Notes under the pieces: model-generated
Database searches by the model: none
What the model was told of the DNA's origin: nothing
Seen by the model: only the letters and a program-made list of their open reading frames with translations
From: Lunularia cruciata
Lineage: Eukaryota; Streptophyta; Marchantiopsida; Lunulariales; Lunulariaceae
Reading direction: 5' to 3'
DNA length: 64,000 bases
Assembly: GCA_948567375.1 (NCBI GenBank)
Contig: OX419757.1
Coordinates: forward strand, 39,308,001-39,372,000
Shown here: positions 36,200-47,535 of the stretch, one piece after another
Position numbering within the stretch: position 1 is the stretch's first letter
How the letters are laid out: the number at the start of each line of letters is the position of its first letter
Made by a program: the position numbers and the translations under genes

Positions 36200-36960
36200 T
36201 CTATCCATTTAGATCATGTGCTCACCTATATGTATAGATCATCCAAGTCTACAATTACAATAGTTTTGTAATGAATTGTTGTAGGTAAATTAGGAGAGAA
36301 AGATGCTAATGCCAATAGCTCATGGTCAACCAAGGTAATTAGAGATTCCAATCTCCTAAGTGGCCTCTTTGCAAACTATACTTATGCAATCCTCTCTTCA
36401 CCATCTGAACCACTCTCTCTACTAAGCCATTTTCCTCAAGATGATCTTGAAAGGTAGTACAATGATCAATCAAGGTCTTATAACACAAGAAACTCTCCAC
36501 AATACTCTATACCTTGATCAATCAAGACCTCAACTAGTCACCAAAATGACTAAAAACCTAATGAGAAACAAGTAAGCTTTCATTTAATTGGACTTGTCAT
36601 TGGAAGAGCTACCAACACAATCCACTTGGAGAAATGCTCCACCATAACCAAAATATAACGATGATGTCTCAATAATAAATGTCCAATAAAGTCCAAACTC
36701 CAACAATAACCCAACCTATGATAGGTATTAAGTGTAACTATAGCAAGTTAGTATTAAATAATTCTCTAACTTGGTCACAAACCGCACATTTGGTAATAAA
36801 CTATTGTACATTTGTTTGCATACCATGTCACCAATAATGATTTTGGAGTAAGTTATATGCCTATTTCACTCCAAAATGTCCTAGCTCCTCATGAGCATGA
36901 TATACCAGCTAAGGTCTTTGAGAGGAAAGGGGGACTATTCACACTCTACCATCCTCTCAT
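36200..36960 (-). pseudogene. A1 integrase remnant
   Basis: Minus-strand reading shows the H2C2 zinc-binding region: HAHEELGHFGVK (near 36900-36860), then HYWWHGMQTNVQ and FITKCAVCDQVR (near 36770-36850). Core segments follow with several stops. The pattern H-x3-H ... C-x2-C is retained. Confidence 0.75.
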
Positions 36961-37096
36961 ATCCAAAGAAGATGTTTGCCCTCCAATCTAAACCACATGG
37001 CTTGTTGAAGGACACAATCTTTCTCCTTGGCACCAACCGTGTCACCCACAACACTAATGCAAAGATAGTCCATCACTAAGATATCATCATGAATGT

Positions 37097-38640
37097 CTAG
37101 TTGCCTTGTATTAGTATCTCTACCCTTTGGATTTGAGACTTCAACAATTTCTCTTGTTGTACTAAGAGAGATATCACTATAGCCTCAAAAAATATGCATA
37201 GAAAGGCAAATGCATGCCAACTTGACACCATCTCCTCATTTATCTCACCATACCAATGTAATTTAGTCTGATCTTGCTGGCTAGTACATGGATTTCTACT
37301 AAACCGATCTACATCATGGTTCACCATCCAAGGTCCATGAATAACCAAGAAACCATACTCTTGTAAAATCCAAACCCATTGTGTAAGCTTCTTTAAAAGC
37401 TTGTTGAACTCCATCAACCACTTTAATGGTTGATAATCAATAATGAGAGTGAAGAGGTTACCAAGTATGTAGCATTAGAAATGTGGTACTACCTATATTG
37501 TTGCCCATCACTCTTACTCATATGAACCATACTTTGCCTCTATTGAATTGTTAGAGAAACTAGCATAGGCCACCATAAACTCCTCTCCCTCATCATCCTA
37601 TTGGGTGAGCATTGCTCCAAGCTCCAACATACTCCAATTAGTATGAACTTGGAATGGTTGTCCTCCGTTCAGTCTCCTAGAATAGAAGTAGATGTTAATC
37701 TTTCCTTGAGCTTTGTAAAAGCCCTCTCTTGCTCATCTCTCCTATACCATTCATGTGTAAGCTTGGTCAGATTTTTCAAGGCCTTGGCAAGGCAATAACA
37801 CTAAATCCTCTAACATATCAATGATACAAGTTTGCCAACCCAAGGAATGCTTGTATTCTATTCATAGTTTTAGACCAAGGAATATGCACAATAGCCTCCA
37901 CCTTGGTATGCTTAACACCAAGTCCACCAGGTAGATAGTGAGACCCAAATACTCAACTTGCTCTTAGAAGAATTAGCATTTTCCAAGATATAATTTGAGT
38001 CTATGAGATCTCAATCTCTCAAACACCTCCAACAAATGTCACTCATGCTCCTCCACAATAGCACAATAGCAAAATAGCACAATAACACTAAATTTTCATC
38101 AATATAGAAAAATCATATCCCACTAAGATCTTGTCCATGACTCTCTAGAACTTAGCAAGAGCATTCTTTAACCCTAATAGTAAGAACCACCATTGATACA
38201 ATATATTCTGACTGTTAGAATCAATAGCTTAAAATATTATTGTGGATTTGTCCTCCTCCTTGATTGGCAATTGATGATATCTTGCTTAAAGATCCAAAGT
38301 ATTGAAGCCCTTTGCTTGCCCAATTGCATCAAAGATCTCCTTCAATGTACGCACAATATACTAATCAACCTTAGTATGTTGGTTGATAGGACGGTTATCT
38401 CCACACATCTACCTATCTATGTACTTACCATGCATGTCCTTCTTGGCTAGTATCATTGTAGCTAAATCATATTCTACATGTGAAATCTCTCCCAAACTAG
38501 CCTCAAGAAGATATCTATTTCAACTTTGAATCAAGGCTCTCTCCATACCATTATATTTATAGGGGCATAAAAACTAGTGTATTACTAGTTGGCTCAATCC
38601 AAATACAAGGTCCTTTTAGAACACCCAGATCCTTCATATT
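37097..38640 (-). pseudogene. A1 reverse transcriptase and RNase H
   Basis: RT begins with EYDLATMILAKKDMHGKY and GDNRPINQHTK near 38480-38360, followed by IFDAIGQAKGFNTLDL. The catalytic block reads YIDE (38106-38095) where active RTs have Y/F-x-DD, so the second Asp is lost. RNase H ends in the open segment 37417-37097: MEFNKLLKKLTQWVWILQEY..., a D-x-FSRNPCTSQ block, then WHGEINEEMVSSWHAFAFLC. Interrupted by stops. Confidence 0.8.
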
Positions 38641-39129
38641 GAAGGTAAAAATAAACTTGTGTAGCTCCTCAAGAACCTCCAAACTCTCAATCTTTTTTCT
38701 CTTGTAAGCTTGGGTCCAATGGCTAGCTCCCAAGTATCCTCTGTCATTGCTGTATGAGTGGAAGACACACTGATTGGTTGCTACACTAGGGCCTTGGGAG
38801 TAATATTGTCATGCACCCAATCGCTAGAGTCTATAACCTTCATGCAAATAACTCCTTCTGCTCTAGTTGCAAGCTCCATGCGTCCTCTAGCTACATCCCA
38901 AGTAGACCAAGGGTGTATCCCAAATAGATTCCTCACCTAAATGTACCCCAAGTAGACCACTCTCACTAGTAATCATTGGCTATGTCCAAAGAATATCATA
39001 CCTACTGGATCCATTGCCCCCAACATGTACCTAAATCATCTTGATAAACATAGATACAAGTGCTAGAGAAGTGATGTCTATCAAGTGCATCCTATGCTGC
39101 TCAACCCAATCCAGTGATGCTCAACCCAA

Positions 39130-40436
39130 TCCAATGCTCACAATCTAGGCCAAATAGTTAATGTCCATAGCTTGACCTAACACCTAACAGCTGGATGCCT
39201 CTCACACTACTAAAATGGCAATAATACTGGCATAGAAACCCATTGCTTGCTCTCTTTCTTCGGTGCTAGGTTCCACCAAATGCTATAACTATAAGTCCCA
39301 AACAAGTCCAAAAGCTTTCTCTAGAAAAGCATGGGAGCATGGACAACTCATGAGTGTGGGTAAAATGGATTTAGGTTGCCCAAAAAGGTTCACCATTGCC
39401 ATGGGTGATCTATCAACTATTACCATTGTTTGAGATTGGCACCAAACATCCAAGATATCATCAACAATAAGATGTGATGGTCATGTCATGGAATACCATC
39501 ATAAGCATGTTATAGAAACCTTCTTAGGTAAGAGGTTTGTCCACCAAAGACAAAGAGTTCATGATCCAACTCTTGCTGCATCCAACAACATGGTAGGTCC
39601 CATCCAAGAATGGACTTGATGTGTAATCAACACTACCTATGTGCAAGAATTACCTATCAAAGGGACGTTCTCCAAAATGTGGATTGGAGAAATGACACAA
39701 TGATCAAGGAGATGATATAATATATGTTACATCTACCAAAACACACAAGAAGGGAGATCTTGTAGACTCTAACCTCAGCCAACATGGGTATGTCCTTGAT
39801 TTGGCCATCCAAAAATCACCAAATGAATGGGACAATATCTCTCCAGATCTTGCATCCATATCAAGGAAATGTTTACTAGTAGGGCCTTCTTGATGGTTGA
39901 TATTGGTGATAAGTCATGATATCAGTGGCCAAGTGTGCCACATGTTGTAGAGAGACTCGCTTAGCAATCTCATCTCTCCCCACATACAAGTACCTTTGAA
40001 TCAATATGCTTGCTTGTAGTACCACAACTAATCTAGAGCTGATCCCACCAAACAACTCCAATAGGCATACTCCCTCTACTAGATATTGCCAAGTAATTAG
40101 TGTGGTATCCAAAAGTGATAAAATAATAATCTCCAATTGCTCATCCTCTAATTGGTCCATTGGTGGTACAAAAGCTCCACTCCAAGCTTGTTGTACCAAC
40201 TGATCTGCATGTTGTTGCAATGCCTCATCAAAACTCCACAATGGAACATCCAAGGTGGACGGAACAATCCCACTTGTAGTCCAAATTTGAGTAATCTCCT
40301 CTAGTATTGGAGCATCCTTTCCATGGACATTCTCCTCCAATAATTCACTAAGCCATGTAATAGAACCATTGAAAGTAGAGACTAATGCCATAGTCCTTGA
40401 CCCTAGTGAGCCAAGACTACCACTACTAAAGTGCAT
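39130..40436 (-). pseudogene. C5-cytosine DNA methyltransferase domain in A1
   Basis: The open part 40436-39876 (186 codons) ends with motif I, LELFGGISS (40061-40035), the SAM-binding F-x-G-x-G block. After one frameshift the frame continues with motif IV as GWPNQG (39810-39793), where active enzymes have PCQ. Next come motif VI LENVPLIG (about 39675-39652), LLDAARVGS (about 39588-39562) and a WWTNL block (39546-39532). Further on, REQAMGF (about 39258-39235) and LGQAMDINYL (about 39180-39148) match the C-terminal motifs of the same methyltransferase-like family. C5 methyltransferases transfer methyl from SAM to DNA cytosine through the motif IV Cys; that Cys is Asn here. With its stops and the frameshift the copy is inactive. 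The order gag-methyltransferase-RT places it inside the element. Confidence 0.78.
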
Positions 40437-40999
40437 GGTTAGGTGACTTACACATACCTCACATGACTACCAACTTGGCCTATAAGAAGCTATTTCTTCC
40501 CAATAGTCAATATTGAAACTCATGGAATATCACATTGCTCCACCAACTAGCACATCACCAACATCATATGACTCTTCTACTATTGCAACAACTTAAGTTT
40601 TCAATATAGAATTATCATTTGGGTGACCTGGTTGAATCTGGACAATGAGCTCATCACATGTGATGTGCTAGATGAAACCACCTCCTAGAGATATTTAGAT
40701 CTAAAATGGACACCTTTCCATGTTGGTTTCTTGTAGCCCAAGACCAACAATTCCAACCTTTTTTAACATAAGAGGCTACATACCAAAGTCTAACGTGTGA
40801 AGTCTAAGCTATCTATCAGCTTCTCTTCTCTTGGATCCAACTCCACTAATTCTCCTCTAGGCTTAGGAGCACATATTGCACTCCTAGTCATTATAGCAAA
40901 TGCATCTACCTATGTTGATCCACAAATAAAGTCAAAGATATCTCTATCACTAGCATATAAGGTGGAAGTCTTAACACCTAAATCTGATCTCCTCTAAGC

Positions 41000-42310
41000 T
41001 ATAGCCATGTTAGCCAATCTCTACTCCAATTACTCAATCTGAGTATCCATGGCTATATAAGAAGCAAGGGTAAGTACTATGCCCCTACTAGGTGTGGGTC
41101 CTCTATTGCCACCTTTACCACCCTATCCTCTATGACTTGAGGCTCCTTTACCACCTACCATAATAGCCTTACCACTTTGTAACTCGAGGTGGAGGTCAAA
41201 GCATTGGTCACTAGTGTGGCCAAATCTATGGCAATGGTAATCTATGGCAAGTACTATGCCCCTACTAACTGTGTGTCCTCTATTGCCTTCTTTACCACCC
41301 TATCCTCTATGACTTGAGGCTCCTTTACCACCTACCATAATAACCTTACCACTTTGTAACTCCAGGTGGAGGTCAAAGTATTGGTCCATAGTGTGGCCAA
41401 ATCTATGGCAATGGTCACACTATCTCTAGGTTGGTTGTGGTGCTCTAGAGGTATCATGCCAATTACAGTAGGTGCATTCTCTCTTGGGTGAGGTTCACCA
41501 CAAGTCCAATAAGCATCACCACCACTTAATAACTACTATTGACCAAAAAATCAAGACAAAGATCTTGGTACACTAGGCCTTCTACTTGCTCCATAAGATT
41601 TGGGTTGTCTATTTTTCACTCAAAGACAACATGGTGTGGTGCACTCTACTACACTCTAGAAGAAGCAACAATTGTGGATGAGGTTTCCTTACTAAATCCA
41701 AATATCACTACTCTCTCATCCATACACTAGGTGAATTCTCTCTTTAATTCTCCCTAACAAATCCAAATATCATTATTCTCTCATCCACCATGTTGAGCTC
41801 AATATGCTCAACCAAACCAAAGTTGGTGAGGTAGGCTATAACAACATAACATCATGTACTTTATTTCATATCTCTCTTGTCTAATATCCCATACCATAAC
41901 TACACTATTTGGGCTTTAGTAACTCCCTACGTGAAGTTGATCAGTCATCTCATCCAAGTGTATGCATTGCGTTTACTCTCTTGAGCATTCCATTGGAACT
42001 CTTGCAAGCTCTTCAACTTGTCAATCTGCATCCCTTGGTAGTTCTACCTTGGTAGCATCCCTTGGTAGTTCTACCTCAAGCACTGGAATAACTCTACCAT
42101 GGGGTTGAACCCCAATACCAAACAACCTCTTGTAGCATTACCTCCCCTCATAGTAGTACCATCTCCAACTAGTGCACTTCTACTAGATATACCAATGCTA
42201 CTAGAGCTAGAAATTGTGTGTAATATTGATCTACTTCTAAAAACTGAGCTTGAAGTTAAGGAGATGTAGATCAATCTCTTCCAAGTATGCTTTCTTGAAC
42301 TTATGGTAGT
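41000..42310 (-). pseudogene. A1 gag remnant with zinc knuckle
   Basis: Minus-strand CDHCHRFGHTMDQ-like and DLHLELQSGK segments give a C-x2-C-x4-H zinc knuckle near 41420-41350, repeated near 41250-41180 by a 177-bp tandem duplication (units 41069-41245 and 41246-41420). A 28-bp duplication (CCCTTGGTAGTTCTACCT type) is near 42027-42074. Gag N-terminal sequence is probable up to 42310, where copy B inserts. Confidence 0.6.
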
Positions 42311-42315
42311 CATCC

Positions 42316-42738
42316 TGTAACAATATGGAGTTTAGTGACAAAGTTAGTTGAGCTTACGAAGTAGAGAATAAGACAAAATAGCCTAGAATATTCTAGAAGC
42401 ATCTAAGAAGCTTCTTAGGAAGCTTCCTAACTAGTTAACTTGCGCCCTAAGCAGGTAGCTTCTAGAAGGTAGCTTCTAGAAGCTTCTAACTAGCTTAGCT
42501 TGCACGCCAAGTAGGCAGCTTCTAGAAGGAAGCTTCTTGAGAAGCTTCCTAGTTAACTTGGCTTGCACTCCAAGAAAGCGGCTCAAGGAATCTTCTTGAG
42601 AAGCTTCAAGGGACTTGTATGATACCTATAAATACCAAGGCCGAAGCTCATGCTAGGCATTCGGAGTTTTCCTTCATTCAAGTGTCCCAATGTGAATTTC
42701 CATTCTCCTATTTCTCTCCTCGGTTTCGGTCTTTTACA
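42316..42738 (+). repeat. Copy B 5' LTR
   Basis: TGTAACAATATGG...CTTTTACA, 423 bp. U3 is built of AAGCTTCTAGAAG-like repeats. TATAAATA at 42627-42634 is the likely core promoter. Perfect heat-shock elements lie 140-240 bp upstream of it. Confidence 0.95.
42386..42486 (+). promoter_or_regulatory. Heat-shock-element array in copy B U3
   Basis: GAATATTCTAGAA (42386-42398) is nGAAnnTTCnnGAAn with all three pentamers perfect. TTCTAGAAGCTTC (42474-42486) is the perfect TTC-GAA-TTC form. Partial units (GAAGCTTC at 42407-42414, GGAAGCTTCC at 42418-42427, TTCTAGAAG at 42460-42468) lie between. Both perfect sites recur in the 3' LTR. Three alternating pentamers are the minimal strong HSF-binding site. 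Confidence 0.7.
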
Positions 42739-42751
42739 TTGGTATCAGAGC
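42739..42751 (+). promoter_or_regulatory. Primer-binding site
   Basis: TTGGTATCAGAGC directly after the 5' LTR; TGGTATCAGAGC complements the 3' end of plant initiator tRNA-Met, the usual primer of plant LTR retrotransposons. Confidence 0.93.
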
Positions 42752-43009
42752 AGGAATGGGATGGATGGAATTTATGGACCACCAAATCCACTTCTGCCAA
42801 ACCATTGGGACTTTCATGTCCAGATATTACCAAAGCATCGTTTCACACAGTTCATCACCTCACGCTTTGGGCAGGATTTTCTACATATGATCACCGTGTC
42901 AGAGGAACCCTTGATACTTCCAGTTGTGACTTATGGAGAACGGTGGACGTGTTGTATCTATGTGTTAATCAACTAGATAAATTGAGGGTAGTGGATTAGG
43001 GTAGTAACA

Positions 43010-43909
43010 ATGGCCGCAATACCGGATGTTATCCTTGCAATGCAACAACAAATCGAGCATCTTACTCGATTGTTGGATGAACGAGACCAGCAACGACGAG
43101 AACAGATAGATAGAGTGCCAGTTCGAGATGGAGAAGATCGCATTCGATTTCCGAAACCCAAGGTGTTTGAAGGCAAGAATGTTCCAGGCACAGTGGAAAA
43201 TTTTGTGTTTGATTGTGAACGTTACTTTGAAGCCACCAATCTTCAAGACGAGCGGAAACAAATTCTCTTGGCTTCTAGCCAGTTGGATGGCGTGGCAAAA
43301 CTTTGGTGACGATTCCGAGTAGAAAGAGCTGAACAACAAATTGTTACACCAATTTTGACATGGGCAGAATTCAAGGATGCAATACTTGGTCGATTTCAGA
43401 CTATAAATGCCACCCGAGCTGCACGAGATAAATTGGCGGAGTTGAGGCAGATTGGTTCGGTGAGAAGCTACATCACACAATTTCAGAATATCATCATGCA
43501 AATTCCAGATATCCAAGAAGGTGAAGTTCTGGATCGATTTGTGCGAGGATTGAAGTCACGAACCAGATTGGAGGTGACCATGCGAGAGCCACAGAACATA
43601 GAAGAAGCCATGCAATTGGCTGAGCGTTTTGATTCCTTAGTTGCAACAACTTGGTCTCGACCTCGACCTACACAAAACCTACCCGTACCACGAGTGGAAG
43701 AACCGGTACCAATGGAGATTGATGCTATCCAACAAAGACCACTTGGCACAGCAGATAGAGAAAGATTACGACAAAATGGAGGTTGCTTTTATTGTCGCCA
43801 GTTGAGGCATCACATTGCTGAATGTCCACTCAAGAATAGACAACCTCGACAAGTTGCCCAAGTGGAGGTTGTGGAGCGGAATGATCCGGGAAACGAGGAA
43901 TCCCAGTAG
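43010..43909 (+). pseudogene. Copy B gag (one internal stop)
   Basis: Capsid-type protein of about 299 codons starting at the ATG at 43010. The N-terminal coiled segment (QQQIEHLTRLLDERDQQRREQ) leads into FPKPKVFEGK and the retrotrans_gag-like core (FDCERYFEATN, GRFQTINATRAARDKLAEL, YITQFQNIIMQIP). A CCHC knuckle follows: CFYCRQLRHHIAEC, spacing C-x2-C-x4-H-x4-C. An in-frame TGA at 43307-43309 sits where the frame runs Leu-Trp-stop-Arg-Phe-Arg; a Trp-to-stop G-to-A change is the simplest reading. The frame continues unbroken to TAG at 43907. The slippery site and hairpin for pol expression overlap its last codons. Confidence 0.9.
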
Positions 43910-43933
43910 GAGATTTTGAGCCGCCTACTGGGA
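43885..43933 (+). promoter_or_regulatory. Gag-pol -1 ribosomal frameshift signal
   Basis: Gag and pol overlap by 27 nt (43885-43911), pol in the -1 frame. The overlap holds the canonical heptamer GGGAAAC at 43888-43894, phased G_GGA_AAC in gag. A 6-nt spacer leads to a perfect 10-bp stem, TCCCAGTAGG (43901-43910) with CCTACTGGGA (43924-43933), loop 13 nt. The gag TAG lies within the stem. In old copy C the same stem is partly kept and one pair, G-C, has become A-T. Confidence 0.8.
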
Positions 43934-44373
43934 GCTTGATTAGTTCCAATGGGATTGAAGGCTCGACCTATGCAAGTTTGCTTCACTTGCAAGGTATGAT
44001 ATCTAATCGGGGTTGTAGAATTTTGGTTGATTCTGGAAGTTCAGAGAATTGCATGTCTATGCAAGTGGCAAAGGAATTGGGTATTCCTATCAGGCCAGTG
44101 ATTGGAAGTAGTTTGATGATGGCGGATGGTAGAAAGGGTTCTGCATTCCGCACCTTGCATCCTGTTACCTTCAAGATTGGGAAGGAGTATTTGGAGTGTA
44201 TGAGGTTCGTAGTGGCACCTCTACATTATGATATCATTCTAGGTCTACCTTGGCTTGAATGTCATAAGGTTCAATTTGATTGGACCCGACACCAAATTCA
44301 AGTACAACACCAAGGTAGGAATTTCCGATTAGGTTGTCTGGCACCTCTGAGTAAGACACCTAAGAATAGTCAG

Positions 44374-44553
44374 TCCCAAGATGGGAAGTTTGTCGAGAAG
44401 GTAGCCATAGAGCGAATCTGGAAGGGAGATGAGTCCCAAGATGGGAAATTTGCCAGGAAGGCAACCATGGAGCAAGCTTGGAAGAGAGATGAGTCCCTAG
44501 AAGGGAAGTTTGTGAATGAAGCAGCCATAGAGCAAGCTTTGGAGGACGATAAG
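44374..44553 (+). repeat. Three tandem 60-bp units in pol
   Basis: In-frame units 44374-44433, 44434-44493 and 44494-44553 encode 20-residue repeats S-x-x-GKF-x5-E-x8-D-E/K between protease and RT. Copy C has a single unit at the same site (about 9782-9835) whose end resembles the third unit. Confidence 0.9.
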
Positions 44554-47523
44554 TCTGTATTCGCGGTGTGGATCAAGCCGATTGCACAAGAACAATCTGA
44601 GGAGGGCCAAGTGCCGCATCAAGCAATGGTTGATCGGATAGTTCAGGAGTTTGCAGATGTGTTTCTGGATGATCTGCCAAAGGGATTACCCTCCGATCGA
44701 GGTATGCCCTTCAAGATCGAGTTATTGCCAGGGAGTACTCCAGTGAGTAGACCAATCTATCGGCTCTCACCAAAGGAGTTGGAGGAGTTGCGAACAACAC
44801 TTACGGAGTTGTTGGAGAAGGATTTCATACGACATAGTACCTCTCCGTGGGGAGCACCGGTACTATTTGTTCCAAAGAAGGATGGAGGACTTCGTTTCTG
44901 TATTGATTACCGTGGGCTCAATAAGCAAACCGTGAAGAATGCATATCCCTTGCCTCGGATCGATGACCTGCTTGATCAACTAAGTGGAGCATGCTACTTT
45001 TCCAAGCTGGATCTTCGTAGCGGCTATTGGCAAATTCCTATTGAAGGAGAGGACGTGCAAAAGACTGCTTTTCGCACAAGGTATGGACATTTTGAGTGGA
45101 GAGTTCTACCTTTTGGACTCACTAATGCTCCAGCAGTCTTCATGGATCAGATGCATCAAGTGTTGGAGGGACTATTAGATTGGTCCGTGGTGGTGTTCTT
45201 AGATGATATCTTAATCTATAGCAGGACAGAGGCAGAACATGTGAATCATGTGCGAGAAGTCCTAAGACGACTACGACAGTGGAAATTTTACTGCAAGAAG
45301 TCAAAGTGTGCTTTTTGGCAGAAGGAGGTTACCTTCTTGGGTCATAAGATCTCATCAGAGGGGATCAAGATGGAAGAAGAGAAGATCAAGGCCATTACTG
45401 ATTGGCCTACCCCCAAGGATGCTACAGAAGTACGAGCATTCAATGGACTGGCCAGTTTTTATCGACGGTTCATCCACTATTATGCTCACGTAGCTGCACC
45501 ATTGACTGACCTCTTGGGAAAGAACTCGAGCTTCCAGTGGACCACCAAGCATGAAGAAGCATTCCAGAAGTTAAAGCATATGGTGTCTTCAAGACCTATT
45601 CTTCAACCATATGATCCTCAACTACCTTGTGTGGTTGATTTTGATGCTTCTAACTTTGCAATTGGAGCTGTGTTGCAACAAGAATTTCCAGATGGACTAC
45701 ATCCAATTGCCTTTGTGTCTCGCCAACTAAATACAGCGGAAAGAAATTACTCTGCTCGGGATCGGGAACAACTTGCAATGGTATATGCCACCAAGGTATG
45801 GAGGCATTATCTCTTGGGGAAACAAGTGATCATGCGAACTGATCACAAGCCATTGTTGCAGACCTTACACCTAGAGCACATGAAGAGTCGACATCATCGA
45901 TGGGAAGAGCAACTCCAATTGTTCGACATCAAACTTGAGTACAAACCAGGTCGGTTCTATGTCATCCCTGATGCTCTATCACGACGACCTGATTTGAAGT
46001 CTCTTCCTCTCATCACAGCAGCAATTACAACGGTGTCAATTGATCTCAAGATTCATAACAAGTTTTGGTTAGCCCTACAGCAAGATCCCTTCTTCCAAAT
46101 GGTACACGGTCGTCTAACAGCACGCGACAAGGAGTACAACACCTTCTCCTTCAAGGAAGGCCTTTTATTCCATGCAGACCAGATCTATGTTCCAACCAAA
46201 GGTGATCTTCGACTTGTGCGCCTTCAAGAAGCCCATGATTTACCAATAGCTGGTCACATGGGAGTGGATAAGACCTTGGGCACCCTCCAACGCCAATGGT
46301 GGTGGCCCAACATGACACAAGATGTTCGAGACTTTGTCCGATCATGTGAGAGTTGCCAACGGAACAAGGCCAGCAACCAGAAGCCGAGTGGACTCCTTCA
46401 ACCACTCGCCATTCCATCCGCTCGTTGGGAGCATGTGAGCTTGGATCTCATCACATCCTTGCCAAAGACAAAACAAGGACACACGGCAATTGTGGTGTTT
46501 GTGGATAAGCTTAGTAAGCAAATCCACTTGGCACCAACCTGTGATACTGTGGATGCTCCAACCTTAGCATAAATCTACTTCGACAATGTCTTCAAGCATC
46601 ATGGGATGCCACGTGTACTCATCTCCGACCGTGATCCTCGATTTACCGGGAAGTTTTGGCAAGCACTCTTCCAGATACTCGGCACCAAGCTTGCTTTGTC
46701 CACGGCCTATCATCCTCAAACTGATGGACAAACTGAACGCGCCAATCGAACATTGGAGGATATGTTGCGGGCCTTTGTCAATGTCCACCATACCAACTGG
46801 GATGAATGTCTTGTAGCTGCAGAATTTGCCTACAACAATTCCAAACAGGCAAGCACTGGATTTTCTCCCTTCTTTCTCAATTTTGGCCAAGATCCGCTTG
46901 TTCCAGATTCTCTTCTTGCTCCCCCTCCCTCTTAGGTTCCTCATACTTCTACATTCTTGACCACTATCTCCCAATCTCTCCAACAAGCCAAATCTCACCT
47001 CCTTGTTGCTCAGAATCGCCAAAAACAATATGCAGACCATCATCGTCGTGATCTCACCTTTGAAGTTGGTAATAAAGTCATGCTATCCTCTAGTAACCTC
47101 CCTCTCCCACTTGATACCCAAGTTCGTAAACTTGCTCCTAATTGGATAGGACCCTTTGATATCACCCACATTATCTCTCTTGTTGCTTATCGTCTTGCCT
47201 TACCTTGTCACATGCGTATCCATCATGTCTTTCATATTTCCAAGTTGAAACCCTTTGTTCCTAACCCTTCTTCCTTTTCCTCTCAAGTCCAACCTCACCC
47301 TCTTCCTGTCCCTATCAATGATCATGAGGAGTACGAAGTTGACCGTATCCTTGCGCGTCGCCATATTCAACGAGGCCGTCACCAACATACGGAGTACAAG
47401 GTCCTTTGGAAAGGGTATCCCCTTCATGATGCTACATGGGAACCTCTTTCTCACCTCCAGAATGCACAGATGGCCATCAAGGAATTCGAAGCTTCACTGG
47501 CGACGAGGACGTCACCAACTAGC

Positions 47524-47535
47524 GGCGGGGGAATA
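47524..47535 (+). promoter_or_regulatory. Polypurine tract
   Basis: GGCGGGGGAATA immediately before the 3' LTR; primer for plus-strand DNA synthesis. Confidence 0.85.
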
